NCBI GenBank assembly: GCA_030146045.1
Contig: JASLDG010000006.1
Location: 1-61,466 of the forward strand
Length of the DNA: 61,466 nucleotides
Reading direction: 5' to 3'
Source: Candidatus Saccharimonadales bacterium
GTDB lineage: Bacteria; Patescibacteriota; Saccharimonadia; Saccharimonadales; Saccharimonadaceae
The notes under the pieces are model-generated. The model did no database searches and had not been told where the DNA came from. It saw nothing but the letters and a program-made list of their open reading frames with translations. Of the stretch, positions 17,178-25,991 are shown piece after piece. A program made the translations under genes and the position numbers. Position 1 is the stretch's first letter. Each line of letters opens with the position of its first letter.

Positions 17178-17657
17178 ATGCTTTACTCTCAAAAATACTG
17201 CCTTGTTCACTTTATTGACCACCAAAAAGATGATAGTGAATTTAATATGAGCCGCTGGCCACTCCACGTTACGCTCGCAGATGTATTTGCAATCGACTTG
17301 AAGCAATCCGCAATTATCGAAAACCTTGAAACGCTATCTAGAAAATTAGCACCCGTGACGTTAAGCGCCGAAAATGAATCGATACTCGGCGAAACGCCCG
17401 TCGTGTTACTATCCAAATCACCCGATTTACTACAGTTACACGAAGATATCGTTTCGTTTATTGAAGCTGATGGTGCCGTATTTAATAACCCTGAATTCAC
17501 CAGAGCTGGCTTTATCGGGCATAGTACAATCCAAAATGAACAACGCCTGGAAATTGATGAGGTTATTACTATCGACTCGCTTTCATTGGTTGATATGTTT
17601 CCCGAAGGAGACTGGCAAAGGAGAAAAGTCCTGGCGACGTTTCCATTGTCAAAGTAG
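17178..17657 (+). CDS. 2H phosphoesterase (LigT/2'-5' RNA ligase-like)
   Basis: 159 residues with two His-x-Thr motifs, LHVT at 30-32 and GHST at 115-117, in the order and spacing of the 2H phosphoesterase fold. Members act on 2'-5' or cyclic phosphodiester bonds in RNA or nucleotides; substrate unknown here. TAGACT preceded by TGC lies 9 bases before the ATG. It lies in an AT-rich group of short genes following tRNA-Arg(TCT). Confidence 0.75.
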   Translation: MLYSQKYCLVHFIDHQKDDSEFNMSRWPLHVTLADVFAIDLKQSAIIENLETLSRKLAPVTLSAENESILGETPVVLLSKSPDLLQLHEDIVSFIEADGAVFNNPEFTRAGFIGHSTIQNEQRLEIDEVITIDSLSLVDMFPEGDWQRRKVLATFPLSK

Positions 17658-17756
17658 ACCTATTTATTTCTCGAACCTTAGTAGCAATAAGCAACACGAT
17701 GGGGTACCAAAATGATCATACTTGTTTATGTCATCTTACATGTTTACTATTAACTT

Positions 17757-17978
17757 ATGACTGATAACAATTCTGAATTTCCCAAATACCAGATAAATAT
17801 CGGCGGCCAGGAACACTGGCTACCACGACGAGAAGCAGGAATTGAGCTAAATAGCCATTACCGTCCAGTGTCTCTTGGTAGTAAGGCACTCGAGGAATCT
17901 GGGATTACACGGGATATTACGTGCGAAGAACGAGATCAGATGAATGATATCGCTGATGAGTGGGATGCGGCTAAGTAG
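17757..17978 (+). CDS. Small acidic unknown protein
   Basis: 73 residues, no family recognised; polar and acidic, no membrane segment. The C-terminal part (TCEERDQMNDIADEWDAAK) is a likely helix. No clear ribosome-binding site; TATTAA lies just before the ATG. The 99 bases between it and the 2H gene hold nothing else recognisable. Confidence 0.5.
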   Translation: MTDNNSEFPKYQINIGGQEHWLPRREAGIELNSHYRPVSLGSKALEESGITRDITCEERDQMNDIADEWDAAK

Positions 17979-18072
17979 TAATTTGCGCCAATCCAGTTCT
18001 AGCCTCGCACAAAACGCTATACCAGAATTTATAAATATTTTGCCCATGCTTGCACGCTTCATAAAATCAAAT

Positions 18073-18078
18073 CATAAT
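18073..18078 (+). promoter_or_regulatory. -10 box of the small HAD gene
   Basis: CATAAT, with TTGCAC at 18050-18055 and a 17-base spacer; the ATG is 8 bases downstream, again near-leaderless. Confidence 0.45.
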
Positions 18079-18086
18079 AGCAGTTC

Positions 18087-18455
18087 ATGAGCGACAACGA
18101 AAAGCCACTTTTTGTACTGGACGTAGATTTAACGATATATGATGGTTTTGCGAGACCTCCGCGTTTGATAGATGGGAGTAAGATACTGCTCCAAACTCTT
18201 AGCACGCTTGGCGAGGTACGTCTTTGGTCTGCCGGAGGTGAATCTCATGCCAGAGAGGTGGCGCAAAGATTCGAGCTTGCAGACATGATTAGTGATTATC
18301 ACGATAAGCCTCCTTACCCTCCAACTGAGGAAAGTGCCATTAGAATACTTGGTAGAAAAGCTGCATTGCAGATTGATGATGACGTGAGCGAGCGTGTTGC
18401 TGATTGGCCATTTGTAGAAGCGACAGCTATGCGTGAGCAATACGGACAGTATTAG
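18087..18455 (+). CDS. Small HAD-like phosphatase
   Basis: 122 residues. The HAD motif I FVLDVDLTIYD gives nucleophile Asp12 and acid/base Asp14; LWSAGG is motif II-like; LQIDDDVSERV near the C-terminus resembles motif IV acids. There is no large cap, so it likely acts on a large or exposed substrate. Function unknown. Third gene of the short-gene cluster that follows tRNA-Arg(TCT). Confidence 0.72.
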   Translation: MSDNEKPLFVLDVDLTIYDGFARPPRLIDGSKILLQTLSTLGEVRLWSAGGESHAREVAQRFELADMISDYHDKPPYPPTEESAIRILGRKAALQIDDDVSERVADWPFVEATAMREQYGQY

Positions 18456-18524
18456 GTTAGATACCAACATCTCGAATTATATAATACAGGTAAAGTCTTG
18501 GTCCGTGGAGTGAATCAATCAATC

Positions 18525-19580
18525 TTAAGCAGCCACATCAATCATCTGCGCGTCATCTTTGATTGCGCCTACTAATTCCTCGAGTACGTCTTCGAGCATA
18601 ACAATGCCAAGGATTTTACCGTTTCGAATGTGCTTGACTTGAGCGATATGCGTACCCGAGTGCTGCATTGTCACCAGTGCATCGCGGAGCGAATCGGTTG
18701 ATTTGAGTGACACAAGCGGCCAAATATAGCGCGTTGGCAGTATTTCGTGATACTGCGCATCATCGATATCAATAATATCCTTGAGGTGTACATAGCCGAT
18801 CAATTTATCGTTCTCACCGCGCATCGGGAAACGCGAGAACCCTGTTTTAACACTCAGCTGCTCGATTTCTGCAGGTGTGGCATTACGGGTCACCTCCACA
18901 ACACCCTCGTACGGCAACAGGACGCCACGAATCGTGCGCTCGTCAAGTCGCAGTGCCCGCGAAATAATATGCTCTTCATCCTGGCTGAGAAGACCTTCGC
19001 GATGCGACTCTTTAACAAAGCCAGCTACTTCGTCACGACTGAAGCTGCTCGCGACTTCTTGACGAGGCTTAACCCCAACCAAACGCAGACAACCATTTGC
19101 CACGATATTGAGTAGCACAACCAGTGGCTTACATACACGTACAATTAACAGAAGAGGTGGCGTGAGCAAAAGGGCGGTTTTTGTTGGCGAAGCGAGCGCA
19201 AGATTTTTTGGAACCATCTCGCCGATAACCACGTGTAAATAGACGGTGATCGCGAGAGCAATTACTAATGAAATAGGATGAATAAACTCATGACCTACCC
19301 CACTCGCTGCGAGAGGCTGTTCGAGCACATGCGCGATGACCGGTTCGGCGACCGCGCCAAGTACAAGTGAACATGCTGTCACGCCAAGCTGCGCACCTGC
19401 AAGCATCAATGAAACGTTTTCCATCGCCACCAGCGTGTACCGCGCCGACCGGGAGCCATTCAGCGCTTCAAGCTCTACCTTACTGCGACGTACCGACACC
19501 AAGCCAAACTCAGCACCCACAAAAAAAGCATTGCCCAGTAACATAAAGATACCGATCGTTATACCAAGTTCAAAACTCAC
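18525..19580 (-). CDS. CNNM/HlyC-CorC family membrane protein (no C-terminal CorC domain)
   Basis: 351 residues. DUF21 transmembrane domain (residues 1-180; GNAFFVGAEFGLVSVRRSKVE, GEMVPKNLALASP), then two CBS domains ending near VMLEDVLEELVGAIKDD. It lacks the C-terminal CorC_HlyC domain present in its upstream neighbour. The family is linked to Mg/Co/Na transport. ATG overlaps the upstream gene's stop by 4 bases, so the two paralogs are coupled and may act together. Confidence 0.88.
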   Translation of the reverse strand: MSFELGITIGIFMLLGNAFFVGAEFGLVSVRRSKVELEALNGSRSARYTLVAMENVSLMLAGAQLGVTACSLVLGAVAEPVIAHVLEQPLAASGVGHEFIHPISLVIALAITVYLHVVIGEMVPKNLALASPTKTALLLTPPLLLIVRVCKPLVVLLNIVANGCLRLVGVKPRQEVASSFSRDEVAGFVKESHREGLLSQDEEHIISRALRLDERTIRGVLLPYEGVVEVTRNATPAEIEQLSVKTGFSRFPMRGENDKLIGYVHLKDIIDIDDAQYHEILPTRYIWPLVSLKSTDSLRDALVTMQHSGTHIAQVKHIRNGKILGIVMLEDVLEELVGAIKDDAQMIDVAA

Positions 19581-20926
19581 GGTGAAGGCTCCTCCTCTGG
19601 CGCTGGCCCCTGAATGGTCAGCTTGATGTAATCAACGCGACGGCCTTCCATGCGCTCAACGGTCAAACAAACAATATACCTCGTGCCATCACGGTGTACG
19701 CCAATAACGGTGACCGACTCGCCAACGTGCGGAATACGACCAAACCGGTCAAGTGCCAAACCAGCAACGGTCTCGAAATCCTCTTCTTCAGGCAAGAATA
19801 TACCAATACTTTTGGCAAGTTCATCGATACGCAGCAAGCCTGATACGGTCCAGGTATTTTCACCGTGCGCGGCAACCGACTTACGCGAAAGATCATGTTC
19901 GTCCTTAACATCACCAACAAGCTCTTCGAGTAAATCCTCAATACTGACAATGCCATCCGTACCGCCAAACTCATCAATGACGATAGCCATCTGCAAACCA
20001 CCCGCTCGCAATGCCCGTAGAAGCGGCTCAGTTTCCATACTCGCAGGCACCGCAATCGGTGGCTGCATCACTTCTCGGACCTGCACCTTGCTGCGACGTG
20101 TTTTTGGTACCGCAAAGGCATGCTTGATATGAACCACACCAATAATATCGTCGAGGCTTTCGCCCGTCACTGGAAAGCGCGACAAACCGGAATCACGTGC
20201 CAGCGTAAGAATGGCCGCCACTGGCGCATCAGCCGCAATCGACTTGACACGAACGCGCGGCGTCATAACATCGGCAGCGGTATGCTCACCGAAACTCAAT
20301 GCACGATCGAGCAGCGCCGCAGTATCTTTGGCAAGGGTGCCTTTTACAGCCGAGCGGCGCACGATAGATAGCAACTCATCAGCCGAACGCGCCGAAGCCA
20401 ATTCTTCTTGTGGTTCAACACCAAACAGACGGAGGATCAAATTTGCGGTTGCATTAAGCACTCGAATAGGCCAGGCCATCATAGCTGTAAAGAACTGCTG
20501 CGGCCCAACGACGAATTTTGCAGTAGCAATCGGATGTGCCAACGCTAAATTCTTCGGAATAAGCTCACCAAAAATCATGGTGACGGTCGTCGCCACAACA
20601 ACACCGATCACGACTGCAAGTGGCCATAGCAATGCATCGTCGATACCGATAGCGAGGAGGGGTCCGCGCACAACGCTGCCAATTGCTGGCTCGGCTAAAA
20701 ATCCGATAGCGAGGTTGGTGATCGTGATACCAATTTGCGCACCCGAAAGCTGCAGCGAAAGTGAGCGTTGACCACTCAGAACACGGGCGGCACGCTTATC
20801 ACCCTGAGCAGCACGACGCTCAACTTTTGAACGGCTCGCCGTAATCAGCGAAAATTCCGCCGCCACAAATATCGCACACAACGCCACAAGTCCTCCAGAG
20901 ATAAGTAGCGGAAGAAAAACTGACAT
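19577..20926 (-). CDS. CNNM/HlyC-CorC family membrane protein
   Basis: 449 residues with the full architecture: DUF21 membrane domain (1-190, FVAAEFSLITASRSKVE; GELIPKNLALAHP), two CBS domains (about 205-330, ending GGTDGIVSIEDLLEELVGD), and a C-terminal CorC_HlyC domain (VSGLLRIDEL, EDFETVAGLALDRFGRIP). Probable divalent-cation exporter or regulator. It lies 46 bases after the ClpB-like gene on the same strand. Confidence 0.9.
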   Translation of the reverse strand: MSVFLPLLISGGLVALCAIFVAAEFSLITASRSKVERRAAQGDKRAARVLSGQRSLSLQLSGAQIGITITNLAIGFLAEPAIGSVVRGPLLAIGIDDALLWPLAVVIGVVVATTVTMIFGELIPKNLALAHPIATAKFVVGPQQFFTAMMAWPIRVLNATANLILRLFGVEPQEELASARSADELLSIVRRSAVKGTLAKDTAALLDRALSFGEHTAADVMTPRVRVKSIAADAPVAAILTLARDSGLSRFPVTGESLDDIIGVVHIKHAFAVPKTRRSKVQVREVMQPPIAVPASMETEPLLRALRAGGLQMAIVIDEFGGTDGIVSIEDLLEELVGDVKDEHDLSRKSVAAHGENTWTVSGLLRIDELAKSIGIFLPEEEDFETVAGLALDRFGRIPHVGESVTVIGVHRDGTRYIVCLTVERMEGRRVDYIKLTIQGPAPEEEPSP

Positions 20927-20972
20927 CTACGAGGCGTATACCTCAAGAGTTATTATTCGCATATGAATAGAG

Positions 20973-23486
20973 TTATTGTAACACATTACTTGGTGGCTGT
21001 GGAGGCGAAGGTGCTGGCGCCTCAAGCGGTGGCGCGACAGGCTGCATAGGAGGTGCTGCTACTGGCGGCACCGATTGTGGTGCTGGCTCGTCACCGAGTG
21101 CCGCTGCTACTTGCTCATAGGTAATCTCGATCACACTCCCAGGAGCAACACCGCCTGCAAGCATTTGCTTTGCAACGAGATTCTCAACCGCACGCTGCAC
21201 GACTCGACGCATCGGACGTGCACCAAGACGTGGATCATACCCGCGATCAACAAGGAGCTGTTTCGCATCATCCGCAACATGAACAGCGATTTTCTGGAGC
21301 GCAAGCTGTTTATTAATACCAGCCAAGATTAAATCGATCACTTGAATGAGCTCTTCTTTGCCAAGTGGCGTAAAGATTACGACTTCGTCAAAGCGATTCA
21401 AAAACTCCGGCCGGAATTGATTGCTATTAATAAGCTCATCCATGAATTGTTGCTGAAAATCTTGCAGCTTGTAGCCCCGCTCAATATATTCACGAATGCG
21501 GTCAGCACCGGCGTTACTCGTTGCAATCACAATCGCGTCGCGAAAACTCACTTCGCGGTTTTTGATGTCGCGCAAAATACCTTCATCAAGCAGCTGAAGC
21601 AGTGTTGTGAGCACCTGCGGATGTGCTTTTTCTATCTCATCAAGCAGCACCACGCTAAACGGCTGCTTCATCGCCTGCGCCGTAAGGCTACTTGGGTCGT
21701 CGGCACCGTCAGCAATCAAACGCGACACATCTTCGGGTCGCACAAACTCATTCAGGTCAAGCCGAATTAATCGATCTTCACCGCCAAAATAAACATCGCC
21801 AAGCGCCTTAGAAAGTTCCGTCTTACCCACACCGGTTGGCCCCAAGAATAAGAAAGTACCAATGGGACGATTTTCGTTACGCACACCGGCACGAGCTCGA
21901 CGCAACGCGTCACTCACCACTTGTACCGCGCGTGTCTGATTGATCATACGTTTATGAATCAAATCTTCGAGATTCAATAGCTTCTCGCGTTCGTCATCAG
22001 CATTCGCCACCCCAACCTTTATGTTCATCGTCTGCTCAATCGCTGCCTGTACAGAATTAGCCGTAATAAATCCACCCGAACCATACCCAGCAGCACTTTC
22101 TAGGAGCTTCAATGCCCTGCCTGGCATTGCTAAATCATGAATATAGCGCTCGCTCAGGCGATATGCTTCAGCTAGGGACTGATACATGTAGGTAACATTG
22201 CGCTGGTACTCGGCGATGATAAGCTGATTTTGCATCACCATCATCGTCTCCTCGCGCGTTGCTGGTGCTACCGAAATGCGGTTCAGGGCATTGATAAGTG
22301 CTGGGTTGCGCTGACCAATCTGCAAGAACCGCTGCTCGTCCATCGTGAGAATAATACGCAAATTACCCGCTTCAAGGATTGGCAACAGGACATTCGTAAG
22401 GTCAACTGAGCCAATACCTTCTTCAAAAAAGAGCTGCGCGTTATCAAGACAAATAATGATATTTTTGGCACTATATGCCTCGCCGAGCACTTGCATGATC
22501 AGCCCCTCGAGCTCGCCACGACCAGGGGCGGCCGCAATCAAGGCTGCTGAATCAAGAATAAATACTTGACGAAAGCGAAGGCTCTCAGGAATCTTAGCTT
22601 TGGCATCCAGTAACTGATCAGCAAATGCGTGGACAATCGTTGTCTTACCTACACCCGTTTCGCCCACAAGCGCAGCATTTTGGCGTCCACCACCGCCAAA
22701 CGTATCAATTAACTGTGCAACCGCATGGGCGTGTGACGCAAAATCAACCGAAAAATTACCACCTGACTGATCGCTCAGATTTTGCCCAAACCGTTTCAAA
22801 AGAGGAATATAGCCAAACGAAAAATCACGAGCAATACCACCGGTGCGTCGGGGCTGTTTCGTTTGCTGTGCGAGCTCGCGTAAATGGTCATACCAGCGCA
22901 CACCTCCGTACAAATCCTCTAGATCAAGCTGCATATGCGCCAAAAGTGACTCATATTCGGCGAAGCTGCGTAGAATCGCCACGCTCAAAATCGCACCCGT
23001 AATATGCTCACTCCCCGTCTGAGCTCGAATTGCAAGGGCATGCTGCCAAATGACCTCCGTATGAGCCGGGTCATCACTCGTCACATTTTCGAGGAAGTTG
23101 GCGGTCATTCCGAACCGCAGCGCAAAAAAGACACCACCCTTGCTTGACGCCGTCAGGGCGGCCAATTGCTTTGGCGTCACGTTAGCCGGAATTTGGCCCA
23201 AAATATCCGTCGCGACAATAGCATCAATCGTGCCGTTCATGCCTGTTGGAATATGATGAAGCTCTCCGTGCCACCACTTCCACACCATATAGAATGGCGC
23301 GCTCAGCCCGATGACCACCCATCCGATAGCAATATGCACCGCCACAAGCGCTGCACCACCCACGATAAGAGTGATCGTCACCACAAGGAGTAACAATTGA
23401 ATAGGACGCGATAGCATCCGTCCAAGTCGAGCTTTTTGCGCTCGCTCGCTTGCTACATCGCAACGTGGGGCGTACTGCTGATCCAT
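20973..23486 (-). CDS. Membrane-anchored double AAA+ ClpB/ClpC-like protein
   Basis: 837 residues from ATG 23486 (MDQQYAP), which shares a base with the upstream stop (TAATG). Two hydrophobic segments lie at about 28-70, then a Clp-N-like helical domain (about 95-210). AAA-1 has Walker A GETGVGKTT (275-283), but its Walker B reads IIICLDN, with Asn for the catalytic Glu. AAA-2 has GPTGVGKTEL (549-558), intact LLDEIEKAHP and sensor residues. There is no ClpB middle coiled coil. A Pro-rich tail (PPVAAPPMQPVAPP) ends the protein. Probably an ATP-driven unfoldase at the membrane surface; no ClpP partner in the window. Confidence 0.88.
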   Translation of the reverse strand: MDQQYAPRCDVASERAQKARLGRMLSRPIQLLLLVVTITLIVGGAALVAVHIAIGWVVIGLSAPFYMVWKWWHGELHHIPTGMNGTIDAIVATDILGQIPANVTPKQLAALTASSKGGVFFALRFGMTANFLENVTSDDPAHTEVIWQHALAIRAQTGSEHITGAILSVAILRSFAEYESLLAHMQLDLEDLYGGVRWYDHLRELAQQTKQPRRTGGIARDFSFGYIPLLKRFGQNLSDQSGGNFSVDFASHAHAVAQLIDTFGGGGRQNAALVGETGVGKTTIVHAFADQLLDAKAKIPESLRFRQVFILDSAALIAAAPGRGELEGLIMQVLGEAYSAKNIIICLDNAQLFFEEGIGSVDLTNVLLPILEAGNLRIILTMDEQRFLQIGQRNPALINALNRISVAPATREETMMVMQNQLIIAEYQRNVTYMYQSLAEAYRLSERYIHDLAMPGRALKLLESAAGYGSGGFITANSVQAAIEQTMNIKVGVANADDEREKLLNLEDLIHKRMINQTRAVQVVSDALRRARAGVRNENRPIGTFLFLGPTGVGKTELSKALGDVYFGGEDRLIRLDLNEFVRPEDVSRLIADGADDPSSLTAQAMKQPFSVVLLDEIEKAHPQVLTTLLQLLDEGILRDIKNREVSFRDAIVIATSNAGADRIREYIERGYKLQDFQQQFMDELINSNQFRPEFLNRFDEVVIFTPLGKEELIQVIDLILAGINKQLALQKIAVHVADDAKQLLVDRGYDPRLGARPMRRVVQRAVENLVAKQMLAGGVAPGSVIEITYEQVAAALGDEPAPQSVPPVAAPPMQPVAPPLEAPAPSPPQPPSNVLQ

Positions 23487-23860
23487 TAGAAATGAACCCC
23501 CATTGCCGCTAGAACAATACCAATGACTGGCGCAACCGGCACAAGAAACCAAACGGCAAGCACCAGAGCACTATACACAACAAAGAGGGCAATAGAGATG
23601 AGCCCGATCAGCAAAATCGCCGTTCGTATAATCGCCCCGAGAATACGAGAAATAAGCTTATCTAAAAACGCGCGAAACTTTACTTCAAGTGGACCATCAA
23701 CTCGGCCAACACCGTCTTGGCGAAACGGAGCGAATAATGTCTTGGCAAGGAGATCAATTGAAAAATAATCAACAAGACCGTCTAATCGTACGCTCAACGC
23801 GCGCGCCTGCAGTACCCACCCAGCACCATACCACCACTTAAAAAGACTGACAAAAAGCAT
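23486..23860 (-). CDS. Small membrane protein coupled to the ClpB-like gene
   Basis: 124 residues if started at ATG 23860 (MLFVSLFKWWYGAGW): TACAAT at 23867-23872 puts the transcription start on that codon (leaderless). ATG 23866 or a longer frame from 24031 is possible but would start at or before the promoter. An amphipathic N-terminal part is followed by one long or two close membrane segments (IIRTAILLIGLISIALFVVYSALVLAVWFLVPVAP). Family not recognised. Stop/start sharing with the AAA+ gene suggests a membrane partner or adaptor. Confidence 0.7.
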   Translation of the reverse strand: MLFVSLFKWWYGAGWVLQARALSVRLDGLVDYFSIDLLAKTLFAPFRQDGVGRVDGPLEVKFRAFLDKLISRILGAIIRTAILLIGLISIALFVVYSALVLAVWFLVPVAPVIGIVLAAMGVHF

Positions 23861-23919
23861 AATCATATTGTAGCATTTTGGCCGCCGAGCGAACAGTGCA
23901 ATGATATAATAGGTAACAT

Positions 23920-25206
23920 ATGACCAAACCCTACACGGTTCTTGCCGGCAAAACAGTCCGCTACATTGCACGCCTGCGCGGTGGTGGATCGGCACTGCCC
24001 GGGCTTTTTGTTGAAAAAATTGACCGGTCATTTGTCAGCGATACACTCGCGAACCTTCCTCATGGCGTCGTCCTTGTGAGCGGCACGAATGGAAAAACAA
24101 CAACGACTAAAATGGTTGTCTCGCTGCTTGAAAGCCAAGGACTTCGCGTTTTTACGAATCGTACCGGAAGCAACTTCGTACGTGGTGTTGCGGCTGCGCT
24201 CTTGGCCGAGGTTGATACCCGCGGCGTGCTTGATGCCGATGTTGCCGTGCTTGAGCTTGACGAGGCACATGCGGTCAAATTCGTCGAGCTCGTTAAACCA
24301 CGATACGCGCTTCTTCTTAACGTCATGCGCGACCAGCTTGATCGCTTTGGCGAGATCGACACCACCGCGGCCATGCTCCACGCCATAGCGCGCGCTACAA
24401 CTGAGGCCGTCGTAATTAATCGTGATGATCCTCGCATCGGAAGTCCCCAATTCACTAAAGACATTGGCGTACCGACACGCAGCTTCGGCGTTGATCCAAC
24501 TCTTCGTACTCAGTTTCCATCGGACGATGATTTTCATAGCGACAACAATCCAGCAGCTCCCCCCTCCACGGCTATCCGTCATGATGACACAAGCCTGGTA
24601 TCGTTTACGGGGCAGCGGGCAACCATTGCATTCAACGGAGCTGACCATACAGTCGATTTACAACTTAATGGTATTTATAACGTTCTCAATGCTGTTGGCG
24701 CGGTTGCTTTATGTCGGCTCGTAATGGCCGACAAGCTCGATACCGACGCTATGCTCGACTCGCTTGCTCAGGTTACTCCTGCATTTGGACGCGGTGAAAC
24801 TATTATGGTCGACAACCAACCCGTACAACTCGTACTCGTTAAAAACCCAAGTGGGTTCCGGCTCGGTCTCGAGTCGTTTGATCCAACTGGTACAGCGACA
24901 ATGATTGCCATTAATGATAATTATGCTGATGGGCGCGATATGAGCTGGCTCTGGGACGTGTCTTTTGATCGCCTTCAGGAGCATGGTGTTGCCGAATTAT
25001 CTGGAGTGCGCGCCTACGATATGGCGCTTCGCTTGCAATACGATGACATTACCATTTCGCACATCGACACAAGTTTGTCACGCTCGCTTGAGCACTTCCT
25101 CAAAAACAACGCCAATATGCCAAAACGCATCTATTGCACCTATACTGCTATGCTGGCGCTGCGCCGTGAGCTCGCTAAAAAAACAACCGTGGAGACCGTT
25201 TCGTGA
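23920..25206 (+). CDS. murT: Lipid II isoglutaminyl synthase subunit MurT (Mur ligase fold), lacking the zinc ribbon
   Basis: 428 residues. SGTNGKTTTTK (54-64) is the Mur ligase P-loop; the C-terminal DUF1727 region carries INDNYADGRDMSWLWD (331-346), the conserved acidic motif of MurT. With GatD it amidates the D-Glu of lipid II to D-isoglutamine, a Gram-positive trait. Staphylococcal and pneumococcal MurT have a four-Cys zinc ribbon in the middle; here that stretch (about 185-230) is a Pro/Asp-rich linker without CxxC. TATAAT at 23905-23910 lies 9 bases before the ATG. gatD overlaps by 4 bases. Confidence 0.93.
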   Translation: MTKPYTVLAGKTVRYIARLRGGGSALPGLFVEKIDRSFVSDTLANLPHGVVLVSGTNGKTTTTKMVVSLLESQGLRVFTNRTGSNFVRGVAAALLAEVDTRGVLDADVAVLELDEAHAVKFVELVKPRYALLLNVMRDQLDRFGEIDTTAAMLHAIARATTEAVVINRDDPRIGSPQFTKDIGVPTRSFGVDPTLRTQFPSDDDFHSDNNPAAPPSTAIRHDDTSLVSFTGQRATIAFNGADHTVDLQLNGIYNVLNAVGAVALCRLVMADKLDTDAMLDSLAQVTPAFGRGETIMVDNQPVQLVLVKNPSGFRLGLESFDPTGTATMIAINDNYADGRDMSWLWDVSFDRLQEHGVAELSGVRAYDMALRLQYDDITISHIDTSLSRSLEHFLKNNANMPKRIYCTYTAMLALRRELAKKTTVETVS

Positions 25207-25931
25207 GCACTACGCCAAAATCCCTCACCATCGTCAATCTCTATCCGCGCGATATGAATATCTATGGCGATGACGGCAATGTTTTGGTACTCGAAAAACG
25301 TGCACAGTGGCATGGGTATGAGCCCCGTGTGATCCGCTACAATGTCGGTGATTCGTTCCCAGAAAAAGCCGATATTATCATTGGCGGCGGCGGACAAGAC
25401 AGCGGACAGACAGTGATTCAAGCAGACCTTCTGAAACGCGGCGATCAGCTCAAAACACTTGCCGCAGAAAATACTCCCATGCTCATGATTTGCGGACTCT
25501 ATCAGCTATTTGGCCATTTTTACAAAACTGCAGGGGGCGATAGCATACAGGGAATCAGTCTTCTTGACATCGAAACGCACGCCGGACCTGAACGCCTGAT
25601 CGGTAATATCATCACTCAGTCAACACAGTTCGGTGGGATCATTGGCTACGAAAACCACAGCGGCCAAACGTTTCTTGGCAAAAATGTACAACCACTTGGC
25701 ATCGTGCAAAAAGGCGCGGGCAATAACGGCCAAGATGATACCGAAGGTGCACGCTATAAAAACGTTATCGGTAGCTACCTCCATGGCTCGCTATTACCTA
25801 AAAACCCTGCAATTGCCGACTTCTTGATCGAGCAAGCAGCCATTAATAAGTATGGTGATTTCACTCCAACAGTTATCGATGACCGTTTTGCTAAGCTCGC
25901 GCGTGAACACGCCGTCAAGCGCCCCCGATAA
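25203..25931 (+). CDS. gatD: Lipid II isoglutaminyl synthase glutaminase subunit GatD
   Basis: 242 residues starting at GTG 25203, which overlaps the murT stop (GTGA). Class I amidotransferase-like domain: nucleophile Cys97 in MICGLYQLFG and His194 in SYLHGSLLPKNP. NLYPRDMNIYGDDGN at the start is characteristic of GatD/CobQ-like proteins. It releases ammonia from glutamine and passes it to MurT. Confidence 0.94.
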   Translation: MSTTPKSLTIVNLYPRDMNIYGDDGNVLVLEKRAQWHGYEPRVIRYNVGDSFPEKADIIIGGGGQDSGQTVIQADLLKRGDQLKTLAAENTPMLMICGLYQLFGHFYKTAGGDSIQGISLLDIETHAGPERLIGNIITQSTQFGGIIGYENHSGQTFLGKNVQPLGIVQKGAGNNGQDDTEGARYKNVIGSYLHGSLLPKNPAIADFLIEQAAINKYGDFTPTVIDDRFAKLAREHAVKRPR

Positions 25932-25964
25932 ACAATTTCGCTTTCGTCCTTTAGGACTCATCAG

Positions 25965-25982
25965 CACAAATACACATTTGTG
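25965..25982. repeat. Small hairpin after gatD
   Basis: Perfect 7-bp arms CACAAAT/ATTTGTG with a 4-base loop, 34 bases after the gatD stop; no T-run, so only a weak terminator candidate. Confidence 0.35.
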
Positions 25983-25991
25983 GAGCGAACA

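Noticed and set aside
17001..17306. ORF with a VPRAGFEPATLGLEV-like motif
   Set aside because: Well-known false protein from the antisense of a tRNA (here tRNA-Arg TCT).
18525..20926. Tandem CorC-like genes as a frameshifted single gene
   Set aside because: Each has its own complete DUF21 and CBS domains and the two are linked by a normal start/stop overlap; they are paralogs.
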